DNA of 64,000 nucleotides from Segniliparus rotundus DSM 44985. Its GTDB lineage: Bacteria > Actinomycetota > Actinomycetes > Mycobacteriales > Mycobacteriaceae. This document shows positions 33,774 through 42,983 of the stretch, in pieces. The DNA is taken from the NCBI RefSeq assembly GCF_000092825.1, contig NC_014168.1:983946-1047945 (forward strand). Reading direction: 5' to 3'. The notes beneath the pieces are model-generated. The model did not search any database. It worked only from the letters and a program-made list of their open reading frames with translations, and was not told where the DNA came from. Position 1 is the stretch's first letter. Every line of letters begins with the position of its first letter. The position numbers were made by a program, and so were the translations under genes.

Positions 33774-34340
33774 ATGAGCGAGGAAACCGTCTACCCGTGG
33801 GAAATTGACGACTTTGACGCGCTGGTCGGACGGCGAATCAAAGCCCTGCGCACCGCCTGCGGAATGTCGCAGACAGCACTAGTGGACGAACTGGCGCAAC
33901 GCGGCTTGAACTTGCCTCAGCAGACCATCGTGCGGATCGAGCAGGGCGCCCGCTCGTTGAAATTCTCCGAGGCGACCGCGTTCGCTTCCGCGCTCAGGGT
34001 GCCGCTGGAAGTGCTCCAGGCCCAAGACAGCGAAGCGTCGGACTCATGGATAAACGAGCACGTCGCGTTCAGCGCCTTCCAAGAAGCTGTAAAAGACGCA
34101 GTGGCCTCGATCAAAGGGGCTGAGGAAAAAATGAAAGCATGGAGCGAAGCGTCCGAAGAACATGGCCGTGAAATCGGACTTCACGTATTCGGCTGGATAC
34201 CAAGCACAGACGACGACGAACGCCTGAAGGACGCGGATCGCAAACATCGGCTTCGCCTTGAGGAACGGCGAACACTGCTCGACAACCTTTGGAACGCTGC
34301 CAACTTCGCCGAACCCCCCTCGGAAGAACGCTGGCCATGA
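33774..34340 (+). CDS. XRE-family repressor
   Basis: The 188-residue protein has a Cro/CI HTH near residues 18-70 (RRIKALRTACGMSQTALVDELAQRGLNLPQQTIVRIEQGARSLKFSEATAFASAL). The rest is helical and polar with a coiled stretch (AVASIKGAEEKMKAWSEASEEHG). It is the likely master repressor, divergent from the excisionase gene and overlapping the integrase start (ATGA), so repressor and integrase are made together. Confidence 0.85.
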   Translation: MSEETVYPWEIDDFDALVGRRIKALRTACGMSQTALVDELAQRGLNLPQQTIVRIEQGARSLKFSEATAFASALRVPLEVLQAQDSEASDSWINEHVAFSAFQEAVKDAVASIKGAEEKMKAWSEASEEHGREIGLHVFGWIPSTDDDERLKDADRKHRLRLEERRTLLDNLWNAANFAEPPSEERWP

Positions 34341-35572
34341 ACGGCGAGCATTCAACAGCCAGCATGAAAGGCAAGCCGAACATGACTACACCGAACGCCA
34401 ACACGCCCGTCCGCCGCAACCGCCGCGCCAACGTCGAAGACCTCTGGACGAAGACCGTCTACGAGGTCGATCCGGCCACGGGGAAGAAGACCGGTAAGAA
34501 AGTGCCGTCGAAACTGCACGGCAAGGGCAAACGCTGGCGCGCCCGCTATGTGGACGATTATGGCCAAGAGCTGACCAAGGCGTTCGACCGCAAGGCCGAT
34601 GCGCAAGTCTGGCTCGACAAGCAAGTCGCCAGCCTCGTTCAAGGCACCCATGTTTCCGCGCAAGATGCGAAGATCACAGTGGAACAGTGGTGCGAGCGGT
34701 GGTTAAAGGGCTATTCTGGCCACCGAGATGCATCAGTCAAAGCCGCCAAGGTGCATATCAATAGAATCAATGAAGAATTCGGCCACAGAGTTCTAGGAAG
34801 TATCCTGCCGTCAGATGTCAAAATCTGGATCACCAATTTGAGGAAAGAGGGGTTGGCAGATAGCTACATCTACTCTTTGCACCGCAGAGGCAGGCAGATC
34901 TTCGGCGATGCAGTGCATGACAGGAAACTGGTGGAGAACCCATTCTCTCGGAAGACCGCCCCTCCCCGTGGAAAACAGAAGTGCTACGTCATAAGCACAG
35001 AAACGCTATGGGCGCTCTACGGCGAGTTGCCTCGGCACTTGAAAACCGCTGTGCTCCTCGGTGCGTTCGTCGGACTGAGAATCGCTGAGGCTGGCGCTGC
35101 GTTGCGCACGGATATGGATTTCTTTAAGCGCGTGTTCAATCCGGTTCGGCAGTGGCCAGATGAGCCGTTAAAGTCGGAGATGAGCAACACGCCCGTCCCC
35201 GTGTCGCAAGAGTTCGTGACGCTGCTCTCAACGACGATCCTGCCGGGGGATCACACGCACTTGGTGACGCACGACAACGGCGACCCTGTAGCACCACGGT
35301 ACATTGAGCAGGCTATACGGGAGCTTCGAGAGTCTGGCAAGGTTGATCTTCCAGAGACGTTCACGTTCCACGATCTGCGCCACTACAACGCTTCGTATCT
35401 GATCGCTAGCGGGGCGGACATCAAGACCGTACAAACTCGCTTGCGTCATGCTAGCGCCAAGACCACACTGGACACCTACGGCCATCTGTGGCCCGATGCC
35501 GACGAGTCAAGCCGAGATGCCATGAGCGCGATCCTCGCTCCTCAACTCCACGCCCTCGGTCACAGCGCATGA
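34337..35572 (+). CDS. Tyrosine integrase
   Basis: This 411-residue protein starts at the ATG overlapping the repressor stop; an ATG at 34382 is possible. It has an AP2-like arm-binding N-terminus (KRWRARYVDDYGQELTKAFDRKADAQVWL), a SAM-like core domain (ITVEQWCERWLKGY), and the catalytic residues Arg about 248 (GLRIAEAG), His-x-x-Arg at about 345-348 (HDLRH), His in LRHASAKTTLDTY and Tyr about 381. It would recombine the 16-bp core. Parts of the gene (34700-34930) are AT-richer than the host. Confidence 0.95.
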   Translation: MNGEHSTASMKGKPNMTTPNANTPVRRNRRANVEDLWTKTVYEVDPATGKKTGKKVPSKLHGKGKRWRARYVDDYGQELTKAFDRKADAQVWLDKQVASLVQGTHVSAQDAKITVEQWCERWLKGYSGHRDASVKAAKVHINRINEEFGHRVLGSILPSDVKIWITNLRKEGLADSYIYSLHRRGRQIFGDAVHDRKLVENPFSRKTAPPRGKQKCYVISTETLWALYGELPRHLKTAVLLGAFVGLRIAEAGAALRTDMDFFKRVFNPVRQWPDEPLKSEMSNTPVPVSQEFVTLLSTTILPGDHTHLVTHDNGDPVAPRYIEQAIRELRESGKVDLPETFTFHDLRHYNASYLIASGADIKTVQTRLRHASAKTTLDTYGHLWPDADESSRDAMSAILAPQLHALGHSA

Positions 35573-35591
35573 CCGGGCCGTTGTAGGCCGC

Positions 35592-35610
35592 TGCGTACTC
35601 GTTGCGTAGC
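35592..35610 (+). promoter_or_regulatory. Putative integrase arm-type sites, right end
   Basis: TGCGTACT (35592-35599) and TGCGTAGC (35603-35610) are 11 bp apart, just after the integrase stop and 56 bp before the attR core. They mirror the pair at 17030-17048. Confidence 0.65.
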
Positions 35611-35632
35611 GAGATAAGGCAATGAGGATTAT

Positions 35633-36991
35633 TTGCGCATTTCAGGGCTTTTTAACGCAAGGAATGTGAAGTTCCGTTGGTTCTTCGCGGCGCGTTCGGC
35701 CTCGCTCTTCGGCAGCAACGCCGCCCCGATCGCGCTCGCCTTCGCCGTCCTTGAGGCCTCCCATCGCAGCGGCGACCTCGGTCTGGTGCTCGCCGCGCGC
35801 AGCTTCGCGCTCATCCTGCTCGTCCTCTTCGGCGGCGTGCTCTCCGACCGCTACCCCAGGGACCGGGTCGTGCTTGTGGGGCATCTCGGGGCTGCCGCCA
35901 CCCAGGCGGTCGCCGCGACGATCCTCATCACGGGGCACTTTGACCTCGTCGCCATCATGGCGACCGAGGCGCTCAACGGGGCGCTCACCGCGCTCACCGG
36001 TCCGGGCCTCTACGGGATGATCGGCCAAGTGGCCCCCGAAGGCCAGGTGAGAAAGGCGAACGCGCTCCTCGGCTCCACCCGGCAAGTGGCGACGATCCTC
36101 GGCCCGAGTCTCGGCGGGCTTCTCGTGGTCACTGCCGGGGGAGGTTGGGCGCTCGTCCTCGACGCGGGGTGTTTTCTCGTCGCGGCGTGCTGCCTGGCGC
36201 AGCTGCGGCTGCCCAAAGCCGGGCCAGAACATCCGGGCGGGGTGTTCGCCGAGCTTCGTGAGGGCTATGGGGAATTTCGCACGCACACGTGGATTTGGAC
36301 GGTGGTGGTCGGCTTCGCCGGGCTCGTCTTCGTGCAGGCCGGGGCGTGGGACGTGCTTGGCCCGGTGCTCGCCGAACGGAGCTTCGGGGCCCAGGGATGG
36401 GGTTTGGTGCTCGCCTCGGAGGCGATGGGGTTCCTCGTCGGGAACCTTGTCATGTACCGGCTGCACATCGTGAAGCTCATGCGCCTCGGGCAGCTCTGCC
36501 TCGTGCTCACCCCGCTGCCGCTGGTCCCGATGGCGCTGGGGGCGGGTTTGGACTGGCTTTTGGCCGCGAGTTTTTTCGCCGGGGCCTTGTTCAGCGTGTT
36601 CGGCGTCGCTTGGGACACCTCCATGCAGGAGCACGTTCCCGAGGAGAAACTGTCCAGGGTTGCTTCTTTTGACGCGCTCGGCTCTTGGATCGCCATGCCG
36701 CTCGGGCAAGTGGCGGCGTTGCCGTTGGCCGATTTCGCGGGGATCTCGTGCTACCTGTGGGCAGGCGCGGCGGTGTGGTGCGCCATGGCCGTGTGGCCGC
36801 TTTTTGTGCCGTCGCTGTGGCACTTGGAGCACGGCGCGAGCAAACTGGGCGCGAACTCGGAAGGCGCGCACCAGCCGAGGGGGCCGATGTCCGCCGCTGA
36901 ACCGGCGGACATCGGCCGCTCTGTTGGGCTTACGCCTCTTGGGCCTGCCACATCCAGTGCTGCTTCTCCAGACCGTCCGCCACGGCGATGA
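35633..36991 (+). CDS. MFS transporter, 5' end replaced by element sequence
   Basis: The 452-residue frame gives a 12-helix MFS protein (FFAARSASLFGSNAAPIALAFAVLEASHRSGDLG; GVLSDRYPRDRVVLVGHLGAA; TRQVATILGPSLGGLLVV), of the type that exports drugs or siderophores. The native start is at 16871. In the integrated state, translation could begin at the TTG at 35633 (MRISGLFNARN) or the GTG at 35666, both from or at the element edge. The C-terminal 60 residues are polar and overlap the convergent dps gene by 62 bp. Expression now depends on the element. Confidence 0.8.
   Translation: MRISGLFNARNVKFRWFFAARSASLFGSNAAPIALAFAVLEASHRSGDLGLVLAARSFALILLVLFGGVLSDRYPRDRVVLVGHLGAAATQAVAATILITGHFDLVAIMATEALNGALTALTGPGLYGMIGQVAPEGQVRKANALLGSTRQVATILGPSLGGLLVVTAGGGWALVLDAGCFLVAACCLAQLRLPKAGPEHPGGVFAELREGYGEFRTHTWIWTVVVGFAGLVFVQAGAWDVLGPVLAERSFGAQGWGLVLASEAMGFLVGNLVMYRLHIVKLMRLGQLCLVLTPLPLVPMALGAGLDWLLAASFFAGALFSVFGVAWDTSMQEHVPEEKLSRVASFDALGSWIAMPLGQVAALPLADFAGISCYLWAGAAVWCAMAVWPLFVPSLWHLEHGASKLGANSEGAHQPRGPMSAAEPADIGRSVGLTPLGPATSSAASPDRPPRR
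35666..35681 (+). other. attR core
   Basis: GTGAAGTTCCGTTGGT is identical to the attL core. It reads VKFRW in the MFS frame, so the crossover lies inside a coding sequence, not in a tRNA gene. Confidence 0.85.
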
Positions 36992-37403
36992 GCAAGTCCT
37001 GGCTCACCGGGTCGGAGCCTTCGGTCGCGTCGATCCCTTCGCGCACCACGTCGATGACAATTTTGAGGTTGTCCACGATGCCGCCGACGATCTCCGAGGT
37101 CGAGGTGAAATCGGTGGCGAAGCCTTTGGTCTTCGCGGACGAGACGATGGTGCTCGCGAGGCCGTTCGCGTTCGCGCCGATGGCGGAAATCCGCTCGGCG
37201 ACATCATCGGAGAAGCCTCGGGCCAGGTCGATGAGCTCGTCGAGCTGCAGGTGGACGGAGCGGAAATTCGATCCCACAACGTTCCAGTGGGCCTGCTTGC
37301 CGATCAGGGAGAGGTCGATGAGGTTCACGAGCGCGTCCTGCAGCGCGGCCGCGGTGGTCTTTTTGTTTTCTTCGCTGAGGGGGCTGGTGATGATTTTGGA
37401 CAT
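36930..37403 (-). CDS. dps: Dps, ferritin-like DNA-protecting protein
   Basis: Dps oxidises and stores iron and shields DNA from peroxide. The 157-residue protein has the ferroxidase signature LIGKQAHWNVVGSNFRSVHLQLDELIDLA (His, His, Asp and Glu ligands from two subunits) and a four-helix pattern with DPVSQDLLIAVADGLEKQHWMWQAQEA at the end. The ATG at 37403 follows AAAGGA. The C-terminal tail is short. Confidence 0.95.
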   Translation of the reverse strand: MSKIITSPLSEENKKTTAAALQDALVNLIDLSLIGKQAHWNVVGSNFRSVHLQLDELIDLARGFSDDVAERISAIGANANGLASTIVSSAKTKGFATDFTSTSEIVGGIVDNLKIVIDVVREGIDATEGSDPVSQDLLIAVADGLEKQHWMWQAQEA

Positions 37404-37517
37404 CAGACGGTCCTTTCTTTGGGTGTCCTAATTTGGAACTATTCCATTTTAGCACTCTTGCTGCCCTGGCGGCGAGGAGGTGCGCCCCGTCGGCTGCCGA
37501 GCCCGCTTCCTCGCAGC

Positions 37518-39200
37518 TCAGTGTATGTATCCGATGGCGGTGTAATCGACGTCCCCGATCCCGACCGGGCCGAAGTTGCGCAGCTCGGATCGCGCGGCGA
37601 TGTTCGCCGGCGCTTGGGAGAGCGACATCGAATGGACGATTTCCGCGATCTTGACGTCGATCTGGTTGCCGATCCGGAGCATCTTTTCCACGTCCAGCTC
37701 TTGTTGCATCCGCGCGATCAGGTCGTTGATCTCGGGGCTGCCGATCTGCCCGTAGTTCTGCTGGGTGTCCAACGTCCCGTCCGCCTTCGGGTACAGGCCG
37801 AAGATGGATCCGATGTCGGTGGGGTACGGCGTGTGGCCCCAGCTGAAAAGGGTGAGGTCGAAGTTCCCCGCGTTGATGTAGTCGCGGAAGAAACCGTTGA
37901 CCGCCACCGGCACGATGACGAGTTCGACCCCGATCTCCGCGAGCATCTGCTGCAAGATTTTCGCGTTGTTCGTGGACGAGGGGGACTGCGCCGGGATGAC
38001 CAGGCGCAGCGAGAGCTGCCTGCCTTCTTTCGCCCGGAACGGGCCCCGCTGCGTCCAGCCGAGCCGGTCCAGCTCGGCCGCGGCGGCCTCCGGGTCGTAG
38101 GGCAGCGCCGCGCGGTGGTCCTCGTAGCCTTCGGAGCCCTTGATGAAGACGAGGTTGTAGGAGGCTTCCGGTTTCGCGACCACAGCGCCGAGAAGCGTGC
38201 TCACGAGGCGTTCCCGGTCCACCCCCATGGCCACTGCGCGGCGCAGGCGCATGTCCGCGCAGACCCCTCCGGGCTTCCCGTTGAACGTCAGATTCCCCAG
38301 GAATTGGTTCGGGCCGGTGCGGATGTCCAGGCTGCGGGTGTTTTCGGCAATGGCGAGGTTCGGCGCCGAAGAGCCGAGCGAGGCGAAATCTATTTCATCG
38401 TTTTGCAGGGCCCCGATTTGGGCGTCGGGCGCGAGTTCGAGAAAGACGATGCTGTCCAGCCTCGGTGCGCCTCCCCACCAGTGCGGGTCGGCGACCACGG
38501 TGAGCCGTTTCTGTCCCGCGTCGGACGAGCCGATCTTGAACGGCCCCGCCGTGATCGGGGTCTGGGCGAATCCGGACAGGTTGAGGATCCACCCTTTGTT
38601 GAAAGCTGCGGTGTCGTCATTGGTCGATTTCGGGTACAGGTACGAGAAAAGACTGCGCCAGTCCGCGTAGTTCCGTTGGAACGACACCACTGCTTGTCGG
38701 TCATCCGTGCCGCGCTCCACGGCTGCGATGTCCCGGTATCCGGTGGTGGAGGAGACCTGGTAGTCCGGGTTGTTGCCGCTCTGCGCCTGCCATTGCGCTT
38801 TGAGGTCTTCCCAGGTGATCGGGGAGCCGTCGGACCAATGGGCTTTCGGGTTGATGGTGTACACGACGGTTTGCCTCGCGTCTTCGCGCAGCTCGATCGC
38901 GGTGAAGTAGTCGGTGTTGACCCGGATTTTGCCGTGCGGGTCGGACGTGTGGCTGCTCGGCATCAGCGCGCCGATGACAGCTGCGGTGTAGCCGGTCATG
39001 TCCGCCTGGTTGTAATTGAAGTTGACCGGAAACATGTCCAACGGCCAGCGCAGCACGCCGCCTTGGCGCAGCGCGGCGGGGTCGGCTTTGCGGGTCGGGT
39101 CTTCGCTGAGCTTCGGCCGTGTCAGCTCCAAACCGCAGGAGGCGAGGAGCGGCAGTCCGGTGAGTCCGAGCAGCATGGCGCGGCGGCCGACAGGTCTCAT
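37518..39200 (-). CDS. oppA: OppA, peptide-binding lipoprotein of an ABC importer
   Basis: The 560-residue protein has a lipoprotein signal ([14 protein letters not shown]) and the SBP family 5 fold: [54 protein letters not shown]. It captures oligopeptides (the M. tuberculosis homologue Rv1280c). It ends the operon oppB-oppC-oppD-oppA, overlapping oppD by 4 bp. The order is that of Rv1283c-Rv1280c. Confidence 0.92.
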   Translation of the reverse strand: MRPVGRRAMLLGLTGLPLLASCGLELTRPKLSEDPTRKADPAALRQGGVLRWPLDMFPVNFNYNQADMTGYTAAVIGALMPSSHTSDPHGKIRVNTDYFTAIELREDARQTVVYTINPKAHWSDGSPITWEDLKAQWQAQSGNNPDYQVSSTTGYRDIAAVERGTDDRQAVVSFQRNYADWRSLFSYLYPKSTNDDTAAFNKGWILNLSGFAQTPITAGPFKIGSSDAGQKRLTVVADPHWWGGAPRLDSIVFLELAPDAQIGALQNDEIDFASLGSSAPNLAIAENTRSLDIRTGPNQFLGNLTFNGKPGGVCADMRLRRAVAMGVDRERLVSTLLGAVVAKPEASYNLVFIKGSEGYEDHRAALPYDPEAAAAELDRLGWTQRGPFRAKEGRQLSLRLVIPAQSPSSTNNAKILQQMLAEIGVELVIVPVAVNGFFRDYINAGNFDLTLFSWGHTPYPTDIGSIFGLYPKADGTLDTQQNYGQIGSPEINDLIARMQQELDVEKMLRIGNQIDVKIAEIVHSMSLSQAPANIAARSELRNFGPVGIGDVDYTAIGYIH

Positions 39201-41068
39201 GAAGCGCGCCTCGCTTTCGCCGCTGCGGGGTCGGGGACGGGGACGGAGGCCATCAGCTCGCGGGTGTACTCATGCTTCGGGTCCGCAAAGACCTCGGCGA
39301 CCGGCCCTTGCTCGACGATCTCGCCTGCCCGCATCACGGCGACCTGGTCGCAGACCTGTTTGACCAGGGCGAGGTCGTGGGAGACGAACAGGTAGGACAG
39401 GCCGAGCTCAGCGCGCAGGTCCGAGAGCAGGTTCAGCACCCCCGCCTGGATGGAGACGTCGAGCGCGGAGACCGGCTCGTCGAGCACGAGGATCTTCGGC
39501 GCCAAGGCGAGCGCCCTGGCGATGCAGAGCCGTTGGCGCTGGCCGCCGGAGAACTGCGCGGGGAAACGGCCGAGGTGCCCTTGGTCGAGCCCGACGAGGT
39601 CGATCAGTTCCGCCACGCGCGCCCGACGTTGCGGTTCGGGCATGCCGAACAAACGAAGCGGTTCCGCGAGGATGTCGGCAGCCGGAAGCCGAGGGTCCAA
39701 AGCCGCCATCGAGTCCTGGAAAACGATCTGTATGTTCTGGCGCAGTTCGCGGCGCTCGTGCGGAGAGAGCGCAGCCACATCGTGCCCGAGGACCTCGATC
39801 CGCCCGGCTTGCGGAGCCTGCAGGGCCATGAGCTCCATGATCGTGGTCGTTTTGCCGCAACCGGACTCGCCGACGAGGCCGAGCGCTTCGCCTTCGCGCA
39901 CCTGGAAGCTCACTCCGGCAACGGCGTTCACTTCGCCGACCTGGCGTTTGAACACCAGGCCTTTGGTGACCGGATAGGTCCGTCGCAGATCCTGCACGGA
40001 CACGACGACCGCAGGTCGCTCGAGCTTCGCCGGAGCCTCGTTCCACGGCGGCACCTGGTACACCGACGCCGCGTCCGCGCCGATGAGATCGTCCGAGCGC
40101 ACGCATGCGGCGGCCTGGTTTTCCGCCACTGCCGCGAGCGGCGGCTCCGCCTCGTCGCAGCGGTCGATCTTCACGGGGCAGCGCGGCGCGAAGGAGCAGC
40201 CGGGCGGGAGTTCAGACGGCAGGGGAGGCGTGCCGGGGACGGGCACGAGGCGGGAGCCGACAGGCGCGTCGATCCGGGGCACCGCCCCGAGCAGCCCGAG
40301 GGTGTACGGCATCCGGGGGCTGGTGAAGAGCGGTTCGAGCGGCGCGGACTCCACAACCCTGCCCGCGTACATGACCAATGCCCGGTCTGCGAACTCCGCG
40401 ACCACGCCCAGGTCGTGGGTGATGAGGATGACCGCCGCCCCGGTGATCTCCTGCGCTGTGCGCAGCAGACGCAAAATCCTCGCCTGCACGGTGACGTCGA
40501 GCGCGGTGGTGGGCTCGTCCGCGATGATGAGCTTCGGGTCGTTCGCGATGGCCATCGCGATCATCACGCGCTGGCGCTGCCCGCCGGAGAGCTGGTGCGG
40601 GAACGCTTTGGCCCGCTGCGGCGGATCTGGCACGCCGACCAGGTCGAGCAGCTCCACCGCCCTGCTCCACGCGCGTTGCTTCGTCAGACGCGCCGCCCCG
40701 TTGCGTCCCGCGTGCACAAGCAGCGCTTCGCTGATTTGCTCGCCGACCGTGTACACGGGCGTCAAGGAGGAGAGCGGGTCTTGGAAGACCATGCTGATCT
40801 CGGACCCTCGGATTCTCGAGAGCTGTTTGTCCGACTGTCCGAGCAGTTCTTCGCCTTGGAACCGGATCGACCCCGTCGCTTTCGCCGAATCCGGCAACAG
40901 GCCGAGCACAGAGAGCGCGGTGATGGACTTGCCGGAGCCGGACTCGCCGACCACAGCCACCGCCTCGCCTTCGTCAACGGCGAAGTCCACCCCCCGCACC
41001 ACAGCGGTTGCGCCAATGGCGATGGTGAGATTGCTGACCTGCAGCAACGGAGAGGCGGTCCGGTTCAT
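39197..41068 (-). CDS. oppD: OppD, fused two-domain ATPase of the peptide importer
   Basis: The 623-residue protein fuses OppD-like and OppF-like ABC domains. Domain 1 has Walker [13 protein letters not shown], signature [15 protein letters not shown] and Walker [13 protein letters not shown], then the Cys-rich oligopeptide-ABC tail ([20 protein letters not shown]). Domain 2 has [27 protein letters not shown] and [12 protein letters not shown]. Both sites look active. The start at [10 protein letters not shown] overlaps the oppC stop by 4 bp; longer open frames continue into oppC and are ignored. Confidence 0.93.
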   Translation of the reverse strand: MNRTASPLLQVSNLTIAIGATAVVRGVDFAVDEGEAVAVVGESGSGKSITALSVLGLLPDSAKATGSIRFQGEELLGQSDKQLSRIRGSEISMVFQDPLSSLTPVYTVGEQISEALLVHAGRNGAARLTKQRAWSRAVELLDLVGVPDPPQRAKAFPHQLSGGQRQRVMIAMAIANDPKLIIADEPTTALDVTVQARILRLLRTAQEITGAAVILITHDLGVVAEFADRALVMYAGRVVESAPLEPLFTSPRMPYTLGLLGAVPRIDAPVGSRLVPVPGTPPLPSELPPGCSFAPRCPVKIDRCDEAEPPLAAVAENQAAACVRSDDLIGADAASVYQVPPWNEAPAKLERPAVVVSVQDLRRTYPVTKGLVFKRQVGEVNAVAGVSFQVREGEALGLVGESGCGKTTTIMELMALQAPQAGRIEVLGHDVAALSPHERRELRQNIQIVFQDSMAALDPRLPAADILAEPLRLFGMPEPQRRARVAELIDLVGLDQGHLGRFPAQFSGGQRQRLCIARALALAPKILVLDEPVSALDVSIQAGVLNLLSDLRAELGLSYLFVSHDLALVKQVCDQVAVMRAGEIVEQGPVAEVFADPKHEYTRELMASVPVPDPAAAKARRAS

Positions 41069-41964
41069 TGCTGTGTCCCCGCCTGCGCGCCGGGGTCGAA
41101 CGCGTCGCGCAATCCGTCGCCTGCGAAGTTCGCCGCGAGCACGGTGAGCACGAGCGCGCCGCCCGCGAAGGCGAAAAGCCATGGGAAGGGGAGCGCCGCG
41201 AAGCTGCCTTCGGCGATGAGCGTGCCGAGCGAGATGTCCGGGGGTTGCACGCCGAAGCCGAAAAACGAGAGCCCCGTCTCGGACATGATCGCGGAGCCAA
41301 CGGTCAGCGTGGTGTCGATAATGAGGAAGGACGCGACGTTCGGCAGGATGTGCGAGAAGACGACCTTGGCGGGGGAGGCCCCCATGTACTGGGCCGCGAT
41401 CACGAACTCACGCTGCTTGAGGCTGATGGTCAAGGCCCGGACGACGCGCGCGGAGAGCATCCAGCTGAACATCGCGAGCAGCAACACCAAAAAGAGCCAG
41501 CTGTGCCCGAGGAACAACGGGCTCGCGACGGCGATGATGAGAAAGCCCGGCAGGACGAGCAGAAGGTCCACCCCCCAACTGATCGCCCGCTCCGCCCACC
41601 CGCCGAGATAGCCCGCGACCGAGCCCACGAAGGCGGCGATGACGGCGGCGATGACGGCGACCAGAAGGCCGATGGTGAGGGATTTCTGCAGGCCGCGCAG
41701 TGTTTGCGCCAGCACGTCTTGGCCGATGGAGTTCGTGCCGAACCAGTGCCGCGCCCCGGGGGGCTCCAGCGCGTGCCCGTAGTCGATGACCTGGTAGTCC
41801 CACGCCAAGAAGGGCGGGATGAGGAAGGCGGCGAGGTAGAGGAGCACGAGGACGCCGAGGCCCGCGACGGCGAGCCGGTTCGACAAGAAACGGCCGCGGA
41901 TGAGCGCGGCGCGGGTGAGCGGTTTTTGCGGTTGCGCCGCTGCCTGGGCTGGCGGTTTCTTCAT
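41065..41964 (-). CDS. oppC: OppC, permease of the peptide importer
   Basis: The 299-residue permease starts at [11 protein letters not shown] (41964), overlapping the oppB stop. It has the N-terminal OppC domain ([26 protein letters not shown]), [21 protein letters not shown], and the EAA coupling loop ([25 protein letters not shown]). About six membrane helices are present. Confidence 0.93.
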   Translation of the reverse strand: MKKPPAQAAAQPQKPLTRAALIRGRFLSNRLAVAGLGVLVLLYLAAFLIPPFLAWDYQVIDYGHALEPPGARHWFGTNSIGQDVLAQTLRGLQKSLTIGLLVAVIAAVIAAFVGSVAGYLGGWAERAISWGVDLLLVLPGFLIIAVASPLFLGHSWLFLVLLLAMFSWMLSARVVRALTISLKQREFVIAAQYMGASPAKVVFSHILPNVASFLIIDTTLTVGSAIMSETGLSFFGFGVQPPDISLGTLIAEGSFAALPFPWLFAFAGGALVLTVLAANFAGDGLRDAFDPGAQAGTQQ

Positions 41965-42938
41965 GACACCCGCACTCGTGGGTCGAGAACGCCTTGCGCC
42001 ACATCGGCCACGAGTCCCGCGAGAAGAATGACCACGGCGGCGAAGAAGGTGACGGCGGTGACGATGTTCGTGTCCTGGCTCCCGATCCCGTCGATGAGCC
42101 AACGGCCGACGCCGTTCCAGCCGAAGATCTGCTCGGTGAAGGTGGCTCCGGCGATCAGCCCGCCGAAACCGAAAGCGAAGAGCGTGGTCATCGGGATGAG
42201 CGCGGTGCGAAGGCCATGCTTGAACAAGGCTTTCGTTTTGGTCAGCCCTTTCGCCCGCGCGGTGCGCAGAAAGTCGCTGCCGAGCACGTCGAGCATCGCG
42301 TTGCGCTGGTAACGGCTGAACATCGCGGCCTCGATGACCGCGAGCGTGAGGGTCGGCAGCACCAGGTGCTGGCCTGAGTCCGCGAAGCCCGCCCAGAAGC
42401 CCTGCGGCGCGGTGGCGGACTGCTCGCCGGTGTACAGGAAGACTTGTCGCCCGATGAGCGAGTTCGCGGTCAGCGCGAGGAGCTTGAAGATCGTCGCCAC
42501 GAGGAAAGCCGGGGCGGAAAGGACGACGAATGCCGCGAAGGTGGTGGCCCGGTCCGTGAACTTGTACTGCCGCACGGCCGAGGCCACGCCGAGCAGCACG
42601 CCGAAGAAGGTGCCGAGGAGCGCTCCGAGGAGCACGAGGCGCAGGGTCACGCCGATGCGGTGCCCGAGCTCCGGGGCCACTGGGGTGTCGGCGACAGTGT
42701 TGCCGAAGCTGGCGTGGCCGATGTCGCCGAGCCAGAGCGCGTAGCGCTCCAGCACGGGTTTGTCGAGCCGCAGCTCATGCTCCTTGGCGTGGATCGCCTC
42801 CGCGGGCGGCGGGGGGTTGCGCTGCTTGTAAGCAGCCATCGGATCGAATGTCTCCGAAGCCAACACGAACGTCAAGAACGTCGCGAAAACTAGGAGGACA
42901 ACTGCTCCCGCCAGCCGCTTCCCTAAGAAAAACAGCAT
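41961..42938 (-). CDS. oppB: OppB, permease of the peptide importer
   Basis: The 325-residue permease starts at MLFFLGKRLAGAVVLLV. It has the large periplasmic loop after helix 1, GVTLRLVLLGALLGTFFGVLLG, and the EAA-like loop SDFLRTARAKGLTKTKALFKHGLRTALIP. The end [38 protein letters not shown] closely matches M. tuberculosis OppB. It is the first gene of the operon. Confidence 0.94.
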   Translation of the reverse strand: MLFFLGKRLAGAVVLLVFATFLTFVLASETFDPMAAYKQRNPPPPAEAIHAKEHELRLDKPVLERYALWLGDIGHASFGNTVADTPVAPELGHRIGVTLRLVLLGALLGTFFGVLLGVASAVRQYKFTDRATTFAAFVVLSAPAFLVATIFKLLALTANSLIGRQVFLYTGEQSATAPQGFWAGFADSGQHLVLPTLTLAVIEAAMFSRYQRNAMLDVLGSDFLRTARAKGLTKTKALFKHGLRTALIPMTTLFAFGFGGLIAGATFTEQIFGWNGVGRWLIDGIGSQDTNIVTAVTFFAAVVILLAGLVADVAQGVLDPRVRVS

Positions 42939-42983
42939 AGTCCGCACAGTGTGGCACACAAAACTGAAAGCATCGTGAGCGAC

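Larger units (their letters stand above)
16907..35681 (+). mobile_element. Integrated element of about 18.8 kb (prophage-satellite or integrative plasmid type)
   Basis: Its ends are the perfect direct repeat GTGAAGTTCCGTTGGT (16907-16922 and 35666-35681). At the right end are, in order, a RepA-like ATPase, an excisionase-like protein, a divergent XRE repressor and a tyrosine integrase next to the right end. Cargo includes cell-wall hydrolase and type VII-like proteins, lipoproteins, membrane proteins and an HNH nuclease. No capsid, terminase, portal or tail genes and no conjugation ATPase are seen. It is therefore not a complete phage and not an obvious self-transmissible element. Confidence 0.85.

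Noticed and set aside
36660-39395. A 911-codon open frame on the plus strand opposite dps and oppA
   Set aside because: It is the mirror frame of two clear minus-strand genes and shows no family motif; such long shadows are normal in GC-rich DNA.
39272-41611. A 779-codon open frame opposite oppD and oppC
   Set aside because: Its composition is Arg/Asp/Glu/His-rich without motifs, while the opposite strand has complete Walker and signature motifs.
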